A stretch of DNA of 64,000 nucleotides. Source: Massilia solisilvae. GTDB lineage: Bacteria; Pseudomonadota; Gammaproteobacteria; Burkholderiales; Burkholderiaceae_D. Below are positions 1-7,331 of this stretch, piece by piece (positions within the stretch are counted from its first letter, which is position 1; every line of letters begins with the position of its first letter). Both the position numbers and the translations under genes were made by a program. The stretch is taken from the NCBI RefSeq assembly GCF_024753215.1, contig NZ_JANUGV010000003.1, forward strand, positions 186,001 to 250,000, given 5' to 3'. Below the pieces are notes generated by a model. That model was not told the DNA's origin. It ran no database searches and was given only the letters and a program-made list of their open reading frames with translations.

Positions 1-168
1 CGGGATCTGGTAGCACAGCGACTTGCCGCCGCCGGTGGGCATGAGCACCAGCGCATCGCCGCCGGCCGCCACGTGCTCGACGATTTCGGCCTGGTGCCCG
101 CGAAACGCGGGATAGCCAAAGACGGTCTGCAGCAGGTGGAGCGCGCGCGCCCCGAGGTCGGTACTCAT
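1..168 (-). CDS. recQ: ATP-dependent DNA helicase RecQ, N-terminal part (gene runs off the window)
   Basis: This is the first 56 codons of a gene whose remainder lies beyond the left edge. Translating the minus strand from the ATG at 168 gives a short N-terminal helix, then FGYPAFRGHQAEIVEHVAAG and the Walker A motif MPTGGGKSLCYQIP. The order F-x-FRxxQ followed by PTGGGKS-L-CYQ is characteristic of RecQ superfamily 2 helicases (motifs 0 and I). Known family role: 3'-5' DNA unwinding in recombination and repair. Only the beginning is visible, so the RQC and HRDC domains cannot be checked. The start lies 19 bp downstream of the uppP stop on the same strand, so the two may be co-transcribed. Confidence 0.88.
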   Translation of the reverse strand, partial: MSTDLGARALHLLQTVFGYPAFRGHQAEIVEHVAAGGDALVLMPTGGGKSLCYQIP

Positions 169-187
169 GTGCTTGAAGTTCCCGGGC

Positions 188-1021
188 TTATTCCGCCCAC
201 ATCACCCAGCCGAAATGGGCCGTGGCGATCACGACGATCCCGAACACGATACGGTACCAGGCGAACGCGGTAAAGTCGTGCGAGCTGATGTAGCGCAGCA
301 GCCAGCGCACGCACAGGAAGGCCGAGGCGAAGGCGGCCAGGCCGCCGATGCCGAACAGCGGCAGGTCGGCGGCGGACAGCGCGGCGCGTTCCTTGATCAC
401 CGAGTAGGCGGTGGCCGCCAGCAGGGTCGGGATGGCGAGGAAGAACGAGAACTCGGTGGCCGCCTTGCGCGACAGGCCGAACAGCATGCCGCCGATGATG
501 GTCGCGCCCGAGCGGCTGGTGCCGGGAATCAGCGCGAACGCCTGGGCGCAGCCGACCTTGAGCGCGTCGATCATGCTCATGTCGTCCACGGTCTCGATGC
601 GGTGCGCGCCGGGCAGGGTCTTGTGGCGGCGCTCGGCCCACAAAATCACCAGCGCGCCTACGATGAACGCCAGCGCCACCGGCAGCGGCGCGAACAGGTG
701 CGCCTTGATCGCCTTGTTGAACAAAAAGCCCAAAATGGCCGCCGGCAGGAACGCGACCACCAGGTTGAGCGCGAATTTCTGCTGGCGCGGGTCGGACGCG
801 ATGCCGCCCAGCACGGTGCCGATGCGCGCCCGGTATTCCCACATCACAGCCAGGATCGCCCCGGCCTGGATCGCAATGTCGAACACCTTCGCGCGCTCGT
901 CGGTGAAATTGAGCAGGCTGCCGGCCAGGATCAGGTGGCCGGTCGACGAAATCGGCAGGAATTCGGTAAAGCCCTCGACCAGGCCCATGATGACCGCCTT
1001 GAGCGCGAAGATGATGTCCAT
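188..1021 (-). CDS. uppP: Undecaprenyl-diphosphate phosphatase UppP (BacA)
   Basis: Integral membrane enzyme that removes one phosphate from undecaprenyl diphosphate, recycling the lipid carrier for peptidoglycan and other envelope polymers; overproduction gives bacitracin resistance in known cases. The 277 residues are the family's normal length. Near the N terminus is the conserved [15 protein letters not shown] block (E16, E20, S25/S26, H29), the first half of the active site, and in the second half is PGTSRSGAT with the catalytic Arg. Several hydrophobic helices fill the rest. The ATG at 1021 begins with [13 protein letters not shown], which matches the usual family start. It precedes recQ on the same strand by 19 bp. 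Confidence 0.96.
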   Translation of the reverse strand: MDIIFALKAVIMGLVEGFTEFLPISSTGHLILAGSLLNFTDERAKVFDIAIQAGAILAVMWEYRARIGTVLGGIASDPRQQKFALNLVVAFLPAAILGFLFNKAIKAHLFAPLPVALAFIVGALVILWAERRHKTLPGAHRIETVDDMSMIDALKVGCAQAFALIPGTSRSGATIIGGMLFGLSRKAATEFSFFLAIPTLLAATAYSVIKERAALSAADLPLFGIGGLAAFASAFLCVRWLLRYISSHDFTAFAWYRIVFGIVVIATAHFGWVMWAE

Positions 1022-1131
1022 GTGTTGTGAAAATGGTTTGGGAAAGTTTCAGCTGCGGAAGGAAACTGCGCGGGTCCGAAGCTTACCACGAGCATCGTCT
1101 CCCCCGGCAAGACGGCCGCAAAGAATTCCCG

Positions 1132-1398
1132 TCAGGCGGTCAGGCGTTCCAGTTCGGCAAGGAAGAACATCGCCTGCGCGCGTGAACCGCCGCACATCTC
1201 GTTCGATGGCTGCAGGCTGGCGCAGACCGCCGGCCGTTCGGGGTGGCCGAAGATGCGGCAGCCATTGTCGTCGTCCAGTTGCGCGCAGCGCACACCGGCT
1301 GGTTTGCCCTTGGGCATGCCGGGAATGGGCGAACTGATCGAGGGCGCGGTGCAGCAGGCGCCGCATCCGGGCCGGCAGGGCGGCGGCTGGTTACGCAT
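1132..1398 (-). CDS. YkgJ-family Cys-cluster protein
   Basis: Small 88-residue protein of the YkgJ type, a family named for a conserved cysteine cluster thought to bind zinc or an iron-sulfur centre; the biochemical role is unknown. Visible cysteine motif: CRPGCGACC close to the N terminus, followed by C-x8-C in the middle ([15 protein letters not shown]) and RPAVC and MCGG further on. The frame is open upstream to 1464, but the ATG at 1398 is preferred because an AGG lies about 8 bases upstream and the homologous region begins directly there. It is separated from uppP by about 110 bp on the same strand. Confidence 0.82.
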   Translation of the reverse strand: MRNQPPPCRPGCGACCTAPSISSPIPGMPKGKPAGVRCAQLDDDNGCRIFGHPERPAVCASLQPSNEMCGGSRAQAMFFLAELERLTA

Positions 1399-1524
1399 TT
1401 GTTTGACCTGGGTTATGGAATTTGGCGCGGGCCGAGGCGTAGCATCGGCTGGTACAGGTCGCAATGATAGCCGCGCACCGCGTTGGCGTCGCGCTTTTCA
1501 TGGGGCCGCACTCGAGGTTTCAAC

Positions 1525-1737
1525 ATGAGTAAGAAGTTTCCCGACAGCCCCGCCAAGCCAGAGCTCATCTGCTGGGGTTGCGACAAGTATTGCCCGGCAG
1601 ACAACCTGGCATGCGGCAACGGGTCGGACCGGACCCAGCACCCGATCGAGATTTTTGGCAGCGACTGGATGAAGTGGGGGCTCGGCAGCGGCGACAACGT
1701 GCCGGATGCCGCTCCTGGCAAACCCGGTCCGGGCTGA
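1525..1737 (+). CDS. DUF3079 small Cys-rich protein
   Basis: A 70-residue protein matching the DUF3079 pattern seen in betaproteobacteria: KKFPDSPAKPELICWGCDKYC, then ACGNGSDRTQHPIEIFG and a D-W segment. Four cysteines in WGCDKYCPADNLACGNG suggest a metal site. The function is unknown. The ATG at 1525 is chosen over the in-frame upstream start at 1483 because GAGG lies 8-12 bases before it and the family homology starts there. It converges on the sensor kinase gene that ends at 1759, with 21 bp between them. Confidence 0.78.
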   Translation: MSKKFPDSPAKPELICWGCDKYCPADNLACGNGSDRTQHPIEIFGSDWMKWGLGSGDNVPDAAPGKPGPG

Positions 1738-1758
1738 GCCGCTCCGGCCAGGGCCGGA

Positions 1759-3441
1759 TCATGCGCCAGCCGCCTGCATCTTGCCGTCGCCGTCTTGCGG
1801 CGGCAGCACGCACGGGATGGTGAAGGCGATGGTGGTGCCGCGCCCGGTCTCCGAGGCCAGCGTCAGTTCCCCACCCAGCATGCGCACCAGTTCACTGACC
1901 AGCGCCAGGCCGAGCCCGGTGCCATCGTTGTGGCGCGCGGCCTGCGCATCGACCTGGAAGAATTTCTCGAAAATCTTGCCCTGCAAGGCCACCGGAATGC
2001 CCGGCCCGGTGTCGCTCACGGCAAAGCGCAACCGGTCGCCTTCCCGGTGCACCTCCAGCCGCACCGAGCCGGTCTCGGTGAACTTGACCGCGTTATGGAG
2101 CAGGTTGTTGAGCACCTGCGTCAGCTTCAGGCGGTCGCTCACGATCAGCTCGGGCGTGTCCGGTTCCACCGTGAAGTCCAGTGCCAGGCCCTTGGCCATG
2201 GCGCTGCTGCGGTGCGCGTTGGCCGCCTGCTGCACCAGCGGGCGCACGGCCAGGACCTCCGTCGTCACGCGCTCGTTGCCTGATTCAATCTTGTTCAGTT
2301 GCAGGACCTGGTTCACCAGTGCCAGCAGATGGGTGCCGCTTTCGTGGATGAAGCGCGCGAAGTCGTGTTGTTCGCTGCCCTGGGGCAGGTCTTCATGCAA
2401 CAATTCGGCGTAGCCGAGGATGCCGTTCAGCGGGGTCCTCAGTTCGTGCGACATGTTGGACAGGAACTGGCTCTTGGCGGCGCTGGCCGACAGCGCCTGG
2501 GCGCGGCTGCGGACCAGGTCGCGGAACAGGATCAGCAGCAGCAGGGTGAAGATGGCGATCGCCAACGTCACCCCGGCCGCTTCCAGCAGCAACTGGATGC
2601 GCAGCGGTTCGTAGCCGTCGAGCACGTCGGCGGTGTCGATCCCGACCACCACCATGAGCGGCTGACCCTCCACGCGGCGCGCCGTGTACACCCGTTCGCG
2701 CCCGTCGAGCACGCTGGTGCGGATGAATACCTTGCCCAGGTTGGCGCGCATGATGTGAAACAGCTTGCTGCTGCTGACGTTTTGCCCGATTTCGCTCAGG
2801 TTGCCGGAGCGGCGGGCGCGCACGATGCCGTCGTCCCCCACCAGCGCGACCGAGCTGTGCGGGCCGATGCGTGCCGATTCGTACAGGCGCGTGAAGTAAA
2901 ACGGGTCCATCGAGACCACCACCACGCCGCCGAAGCGGCCGCCGGGGCCGTCGATGCGGCGCGTCAGCTGCATCGACCATTTCTGCGACACCCGTCCCAG
3001 CACCGGCTTGCTGATGTACAGGCCCTCGACCTGGTGCTCGCGATGCACTCGGATGTGTTCGCGGTCGGACAGGTTGACCGGCGCGAACGGTTTGTCCGAC
3101 AGCAGAACGTCGCCGTCCGGGCCGACGATGCTGTACAGGTTGAAGATATCGTTCAGGATCACGCCATCGGCGACCAGGGTCGCCAGGTCCAGGTGCGCGC
3201 CGTGCTCCTTGTATTCGTGCTTGATGAACTGCACGGCCTGGTCGGCCGAGTGGATGGTGCGCACGGAATGCTCTTCCACCAGCCGGGCCAGGCTGGCCGC
3301 GTCGTGCGAAGCGGTCTCGAGCAGGTGCTCGCGGGCTTCGCGGATCTGGTTGGTGGTGGTGAGCCAGACGCCGGCGATGAGCATGGCCGCAAACGCACAC
3401 AGCAAGATGGCGGGCGTGGCGCTCTTGAGGCGGTTGATCAT
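1759..3441 (-). CDS. Membrane sensor histidine kinase with periplasmic Cache-type sensor
   Basis: A 560-residue sensor kinase. Order seen: TM helix (about residues 8-28), a long periplasmic segment of about 260 residues that looks like a double Cache (dCACHE) ligand sensor, a second TM (LLEAAGVTLAIAIFTLLLLI), then HisKA with the phospho-accepting His in SNMSHELRTPLNG (near residue 330), and HATPase with N-box NNLLHNAVKFT, G1 DTGPGIP and G2 GTGLGLAL. There is no C-terminal receiver. The ATG at 3441 is preferred to upstream in-frame starts because it directly precedes the charged residues and TM. It is the last gene of a minus-strand cluster with an Hpt protein and two receivers, which suggests a multistep phosphorelay. 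The ligand is unknown; small organic acids or amino acids are usual for Cache domains. Confidence 0.88.
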   Translation of the reverse strand: MINRLKSATPAILLCAFAAMLIAGVWLTTTNQIREAREHLLETASHDAASLARLVEEHSVRTIHSADQAVQFIKHEYKEHGAHLDLATLVADGVILNDIFNLYSIVGPDGDVLLSDKPFAPVNLSDREHIRVHREHQVEGLYISKPVLGRVSQKWSMQLTRRIDGPGGRFGGVVVVSMDPFYFTRLYESARIGPHSSVALVGDDGIVRARRSGNLSEIGQNVSSSKLFHIMRANLGKVFIRTSVLDGRERVYTARRVEGQPLMVVVGIDTADVLDGYEPLRIQLLLEAAGVTLAIAIFTLLLLILFRDLVRSRAQALSASAAKSQFLSNMSHELRTPLNGILGYAELLHEDLPQGSEQHDFARFIHESGTHLLALVNQVLQLNKIESGNERVTTEVLAVRPLVQQAANAHRSSAMAKGLALDFTVEPDTPELIVSDRLKLTQVLNNLLHNAVKFTETGSVRLEVHREGDRLRFAVSDTGPGIPVALQGKIFEKFFQVDAQAARHNDGTGLGLALVSELVRMLGGELTLASETGRGTTIAFTIPCVLPPQDGDGKMQAAGA

Positions 3442-3568
3442 GGTTTGGAAGGTGGGCGGCCAGGCCCCCGCTTGTGAAAATTGCCGCGTTGTCAAGGACG
3501 GGCCATCTGCCTGTTGCGCACGGTCCGGCGCGCACCCGTCCTGGGTGACGCGCCGGCAGCGCAACCGG

Positions 3569-3847
3569 TCAGTGTTCGGACATCATCCTGCGCAGGTCCG
3601 AGATCGGCAGGTTGTAGACCTCGTGAATACGGATCATCAGGCCGGCGCTCACGTTGATGCGGCCGGTGCGGATCTTGCTGATCATCGGCGGCGGCACCTG
3701 CAGCACGCGGCACAGCTGGGCGTCGCTGCGCAGCTGCTTCATCTCGCGCAGGCGGTCGATCCAGCGCTGCGGATTCGCGCAAGAGAAGGTGTACTCCACT
3801 GGGGCGCCCCAGCGCGCTTCACTTACGGCATTCGTTCTTGCGTCCAT
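3569..3847 (-). CDS. Small XRE-like helix-turn-helix protein in a signalling cluster
   Basis: A 92-residue protein. Residues about 26-90 look like a compact helix-turn-helix domain (RLREMKQLRSDAQLCRVLQV, then PPPMISKIRTGRINVSAG), resembling a lambda-repressor type fold with the recognition helix around PPMISKIRTGR. No other domain is present. The ATG at 3847 is supported by GGAG about 8 bases upstream; a longer open frame exists upstream but covers the hpt and receiver genes in another frame. It lies 17 bp downstream of the hpt gene and 127 bp upstream of the kinase gene on the same strand, so it probably acts in the same pathway. Whether it is a DNA-binding regulator is inferred from fold only. 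Confidence 0.68.
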   Translation of the reverse strand: MDARTNAVSEARWGAPVEYTFSCANPQRWIDRLREMKQLRSDAQLCRVLQVPPPMISKIRTGRINVSAGLMIRIHEVYNLPISDLRRMMSEH

Positions 3848-3864
3848 GTTGTTCGCTCCATATT

Positions 3865-4260
3865 TCAAGGGTTTGGCGTTTCTATGTCGGTGATTGCCCA
3901 AGCCTGCTGGCTGGCCGAGACCCGGCACGCCAGCGCTTCTGCAATCACCTCGATAAGCTCTTCGTAAACAAGGGTGAAGCCGGCGCCGGGCAGGTCCTGG
4001 CCGGCGCGCGCTGCCCGCTCGAGCTGCTCCAGCCGGCCGGCCGGGCCGTGGGCGCCGACCAGCGACAGGCAGCTCTTGAGGGAATGCGCGTGGTGCGCGA
4101 TGTCCCGGTGGCTGGCCGCATCGACGGCCAGCTGGAGCTGGCGCAGCCCATCCGGCACGACCCGCACGAACAGCGCGAGCAGCTCGATAAAGCCTTCCTG
4201 GTCGTTGCCCGCCGCGTCGAGCAGGACGGCAGGGTCGATCAATCGGTATGTCAGGCTCAC
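3865..4260 (-). CDS. Hpt (histidine phosphotransfer) protein
   Basis: A 131-residue stand-alone phosphotransfer protein. The phospho-accepting site is H59 in HHAHSLKSCLSLVGA, the Hpt signature HxLKG/S, lying in a predicted four-helix bundle; the helices before and after it are rich in Leu, Ala and Glu. Known role: shuttles phosphoryl groups between receiver domains in multistep relays. Its start ATG overlaps the stop of the upstream receiver gene by 4 bp (ATGA), so translation of the two is probably coupled. Together with the Cache sensor kinase and the HTH-receiver protein, it supplies the middle step of a relay. Confidence 0.85.
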   Translation of the reverse strand: MSLTYRLIDPAVLLDAAGNDQEGFIELLALFVRVVPDGLRQLQLAVDAASHRDIAHHAHSLKSCLSLVGAHGPAGRLEQLERAARAGQDLPGAGFTLVYEELIEVIAEALACRVSASQQAWAITDIETPNP

Positions 4261-4712
4261 CTTGATGCCCCCTTCTCTGGTGTGCGAGCGGGTTCCCGCG
4301 GCCCCAGCCAGCGGCGCAGGGTGCCATCCAGGGTGGCCAGCTGGGTTGGCTTGGATACGTGCTCGTCCATGCCGGCGGCAAAGCAGTTGGCCTTGTCCTC
4401 ATCCATCACGGCCGCCGACAGCGCGATCACCGGCACGTGGCGTCCGCTGTGGCGTTCCTGCTCGCGGATCCGGCGCGTCATTTCGTAGCCGTCCATGTGC
4501 GGCATCTGGCAATCGGTCAGCACCAGGCTGCATGCGTGCTGTTCCAGCCACTGCAGCGCCTCGGCCCCGTTGCCGACCACGGCCACGCTGGCATGGCCGA
4601 GCCGCGCGAGCTGGCGCACCAGCAGCTGCTGGTTCATCGCGTTGTCTTCCACAACCAGAATGCAGCCGGGCTCGCCCATGCCTGCCGCTCCAGTGACCCG
4701 GTCCGCAGTCAT
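4257..4712 (-). CDS. Single-domain response regulator (receiver)
   Basis: A 151-residue protein consisting of one receiver domain. The acidic pair is in LVVEDNAMNQQ (E22, D23), the phospho-acceptor is D67 in LVLTDCQMPHMDGYEM, and the conserved Lys is in HVSKPTQ. The sequence style (NxMNQQLL, CQMPxMDGYEMTRRIR) is that of receivers normally fused to hybrid kinases, so this may be the detached receiver of the downstream kinase. The ATG at 4712 follows the upstream gene's stop by 7 bp, and that stop region itself supplies a GAGG ribosome binding site. The gene's end overlaps the hpt start by 4 bp. Confidence 0.87.
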   Translation of the reverse strand: MTADRVTGAAGMGEPGCILVVEDNAMNQQLLVRQLARLGHASVAVVGNGAEALQWLEQHACSLVLTDCQMPHMDGYEMTRRIREQERHSGRHVPVIALSAAVMDEDKANCFAAGMDEHVSKPTQLATLDGTLRRWLGPREPARTPEKGASR

Positions 4713-4719
4713 CGCAGCC

Positions 4720-5316
4720 TCAGGCATACAGGCGCTGCTTGCGCATGCAGCAGGCGGTGGCGAAACCACGCAGCTCGTCGTAGCGCACGGGCTTGGGGAA
4801 GAACGCGACGCCCGGGGGCACGCCGCCACGTGCCGCCAGTTCTTCGGACAGCACGCCCGAGACGATGGCGATATTGACGTCGCGCAGCGAGGGCCTGTTC
4901 AGGACGGTTTCCATGACCTCGTAGCCGTCCAGCCCGCGCATGGAGATGTCCAGGAACAGGATGTCCGGCGCGCGCAGGCCGATTTCGATCAGCGCCTCGT
5001 AGCCATTCTTGCAAAAGGTGACGTCGAGCGGCAGGTTCCATTTGGCGAACTGGGTCGCGAACACCGCGCGCTGCATCTCCTCGTCCTCGACCACCAGCAG
5101 GGTGGAGCGGGTCGGGGCGCCCTTGTCGTGGCGCGGCACCGTGCCCGATGCCTTGAAGGCCAGCACCGATTCGCGCGGGATGCGGCGGTGCCCGCCCGGG
5201 GTTTTCCACGCCGGCATCTCGCCGCCTTCGACCAGCTTCTGAACCGAGGTGACCGACAGGCCAAGAATCTCGGCAGCTTCCTGTGTGGTGCAGACGTCAG
5301 TGTGATCTTTGAGCAT
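4720..5316 (-). CDS. Excisionase/MerR-type HTH fused to a C-terminal receiver domain
   Basis: A 198-residue protein with an unusual domain order. Residues about 7-55 are an excisionase-family winged helix (TTQEAAEILGLSVTSVQKLV, then the wing PAWKTPGGHRRI), which binds DNA in known members. Residues about 72-190 are a receiver with acidic residues in VVEDEE and the phospho-acceptor D123 in ILFLDISMRGLDGYEV. Most DNA-binding response regulators carry the receiver first. It is the promoter-proximal gene of the minus-strand cluster and is separated by a 174-bp AT-richer divergent region from tetR. Likely the output regulator of the relay; its targets are unknown. Confidence 0.85.
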   Translation of the reverse strand: MLKDHTDVCTTQEAAEILGLSVTSVQKLVEGGEMPAWKTPGGHRRIPRESVLAFKASGTVPRHDKGAPTRSTLLVVEDEEMQRAVFATQFAKWNLPLDVTFCKNGYEALIEIGLRAPDILFLDISMRGLDGYEVMETVLNRPSLRDVNIAIVSGVLSEELAARGGVPPGVAFFPKPVRYDELRGFATACCMRKQRLYA

Positions 5317-5490
5317 GGCGGACAGGGCGGATGATTGCGATAATCACGATTTTCGCGCATGCAACTATTTTCGTCAATAATTTATGAAATTTGTTGGATT
5401 TGTGATTCAATCTGTTGCGGCTGCGCGGCAGTTGACGGGGGATTTCACGGCAGCCTATATTTATGAACCACAATTACATTGGTTTGCCTG

Positions 5491-6150
5491 ATGCAACTTC
5501 CTGCTGAGAACAAGCCGCGCTGGGAACGCCGCAAGGATGCGCGGCCGCAGGAATTGCTCGCTGCCGCCCTCGATTTGTTCGTCGAACGCGGCTTCGCCTC
5601 CACGCGCCTGGAAGATGTGGCGCGCCGCGCCGGCGTGTCCAAGGGCACGCTGTACTTGTACTTCGAGAACAAGGAAGAGCTGTTCAAGGCCGTGGTGCGC
5701 AACAGCATCGTGCCGGTGATCGGCGACGCCGAGGTCTCGATCGCCGCCTTCGAAGGCCACAGCGCCGACCTGCTGCGCCAGGTGATCCAGAACTGGTGGC
5801 AGCGCATCGGCGCGACCAAGGCCTCCGGCATCGTCAAGCTGGTGATGGCCGAGGCGGGCAATTTTCCCGAGCTGGCCCAGATGTACCAGGAAGAAGTGGT
5901 CACCCGCGGCACCATGATGATCCGCGGCATGCTCGAGCGCGCCATTGCCCGCGGCGAGTTCCGCCCGGTGGACGTGGTCCAGATGACCCAGGTGCTGATG
6001 GCACCCATGCTCACCCTGGTCACGTGGAAGCATTCGGTGGGCCCCTGCGCCCGCGCCGAGCTGAACCCGGACGCCTTCCTTGCCACCTTCCTCGACATGG
6101 CCTTGTTCGGCCTGCTCCCCGCCGATAGCGGCGCCCGGCCCGCAGCCTGA
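5491..6150 (+). CDS. TetR/AcrR family transcriptional regulator
   Basis: A 219-residue TetR-type repressor. The N-terminal HTH is clear: RRKDARPQELLAAALDLFVE, then FASTRLEDVARRAGVSKGTL and YLYFENKEELF, the standard AcrR signature. The C-terminal ligand-binding half (EAGNFPELAQMYQEEVVTRG, then LVTWKHSVGP) is of the type found with efflux regulators, but the ligand cannot be read. The ATG at 5491 is preferred to a TTG at 5479. It is transcribed divergently from the phosphorelay cluster. pcm starts 161 bp downstream and tolC is three genes on, so control of an efflux outer membrane channel is possible but unproven. Confidence 0.88.
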   Translation: MQLPAENKPRWERRKDARPQELLAAALDLFVERGFASTRLEDVARRAGVSKGTLYLYFENKEELFKAVVRNSIVPVIGDAEVSIAAFEGHSADLLRQVIQNWWQRIGATKASGIVKLVMAEAGNFPELAQMYQEEVVTRGTMMIRGMLERAIARGEFRPVDVVQMTQVLMAPMLTLVTWKHSVGPCARAELNPDAFLATFLDMALFGLLPADSGARPAA

Positions 6151-6311
6151 GTTGTCAAACACGCCAGGCCGCAATTTTCGGCGTTCATCCCCTCTAAACT
6201 GCAACCTGTCGCAATTTCCCCTGCTTCGCGGGCGCTCGTCGTTAAGATGTTCGTCCTGAGGCAGTTCAACGATAAAATATCGGATTATTTCTTTTTCCGC
6301 CGAGTATTGAG

Positions 6312-6965
6312 ATGAATATCGAACAAGCCCGCTTCAACATGATCGAACAGCAAATCCGCCCCTGGAACGTGCTGGACCAGGACGTCCTCGACCTGCTTCA
6401 CGTGGTCAAGCGTGAACAGTTCGTGCCGCAGGCGTACGCCAACCTGGCGTTCGCCGACGTCGAGATCCCGCTGCCGGGCGGCGAGGCAATGCTGGCGCCG
6501 AAGATCGAAGCGCGCATTCTGCAGGAAGTGATGCTCAAGAAGCACGAAGACGTGCTGCTGGTGGGCGCCGGCTCGGGTTACCTGGCCGCGCTGCTGGCCT
6601 ACAAGGGCCGCCACGTGACTGCCGTCGAGATCTCGCCGGAACTGAAGGCGCTGGCCGAAGCCAACCTGGCCAGGGCCGGCGTGACCAACGTGACCGTGGA
6701 ACTGGGCAACGCCGCCGAAGGCTGGCCCGCGCACGCGCCGTACGATGTGATCGTGGTCTCGGGCTCGCTCGAGTCGCTGCCGGAAGGCTTCCTCAAGCAA
6801 CTCAAGGTGGGCGGGCGCATCGCCGCGATCATCGGCGAGCCGCCGGTCATGTCGTGCAACATCGTGACCCGTGTGGCCGACTCGGCCTACAACACGGTCA
6901 AGGTGTTCGAGACCAACGTCAAGCCGCTGACCGGTGCGCCGGTGGCCTCGCACTTCGAGTTCTGA
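6312..6965 (+). CDS. Protein-L-isoaspartate O-methyltransferase family protein
   Basis: A 217-residue SAM-dependent methyltransferase of the PCMT family, which methylates isoaspartyl residues to start repair of aged proteins. Evidence: N-terminal MIEQQIRPWNVLDQDVLDLL and REQFVP, the SAM motif I VLLVGAGSGYLAALLA (GAGSG at 85-89), the acidic motif AVEISPEL, and the late motif GGRIAAIIGEPP. The start is the first ATG of the frame. The stop at 6963-6965 is followed after two bases by the rhodanese gene, so the pair is co-transcribed. In betaproteobacteria, this pcm-rhodanese-tolC order is common, and some members of this branch may act on targets other than isoaspartate. Confidence 0.87.
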   Translation: MNIEQARFNMIEQQIRPWNVLDQDVLDLLHVVKREQFVPQAYANLAFADVEIPLPGGEAMLAPKIEARILQEVMLKKHEDVLLVGAGSGYLAALLAYKGRHVTAVEISPELKALAEANLARAGVTNVTVELGNAAEGWPAHAPYDVIVVSGSLESLPEGFLKQLKVGGRIAAIIGEPPVMSCNIVTRVADSAYNTVKVFETNVKPLTGAPVASHFEF

Positions 6966-6967
6966 GG

Positions 6968-7291
6968 ATGCAACAAATAACCGCTCCCGAGTTGGCCGGC
7001 TGGCTGGCCGACCCGGCGCGTGAACGCCCGCTGCTGCTGGACGTGCGCGAGAACTGGGAATTCGAGACCTGCCACATCGCCGGCTCGACCCAGATCCCGA
7101 TGCACCTGATCCCGATCCGCGTGAACGAACTGGACGACGAGAGCGAAATCGTCTGCATCTGCCATCACGGCGCGCGCAGCATGCAGGTGGCGGCGTTCCT
7201 GGAACGTAACGGATTCAGCAAGATCACGAATTTAACAGGCGGGATACACGCCTGGGCCGTGCAGGTCGATCCTTCGATGCCGAAGTACTGA
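6968..7291 (+). CDS. Single-domain rhodanese-like sulfurtransferase
   Basis: A 107-residue rhodanese domain. It holds the CH2A-like start LLLDVRENWEFETCHIAGS and the active-site loop CHHGARS with the catalytic Cys at 65, followed by GFSKITNLTGGIHAWA, typical of GlpE/PspE-like single-domain rhodaneses. Known chemistry: transfer of sulfane sulfur to cyanide or thiol acceptors; the physiological acceptor here is unknown. The ATG at 6968 lies 2 bp after the stop of the upstream methyltransferase gene, and the GAGG within that stop region is a likely ribosome binding site. tolC begins 40 bp further on. Confidence 0.9.
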   Translation: MQQITAPELAGWLADPARERPLLLDVRENWEFETCHIAGSTQIPMHLIPIRVNELDDESEIVCICHHGARSMQVAAFLERNGFSKITNLTGGIHAWAVQVDPSMPKY

Positions 7292-7331
7292 CCTGTTCCT
7301 ACTACTTTTGATGACTCCGATGGAGAGAGCA

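Noticed and set aside
5445..6269. 274-codon minus-strand frame opposite tetR
   Set aside because: Ser/Arg-rich antisense frame with no motif; the plus-strand TetR HTH is unambiguous.
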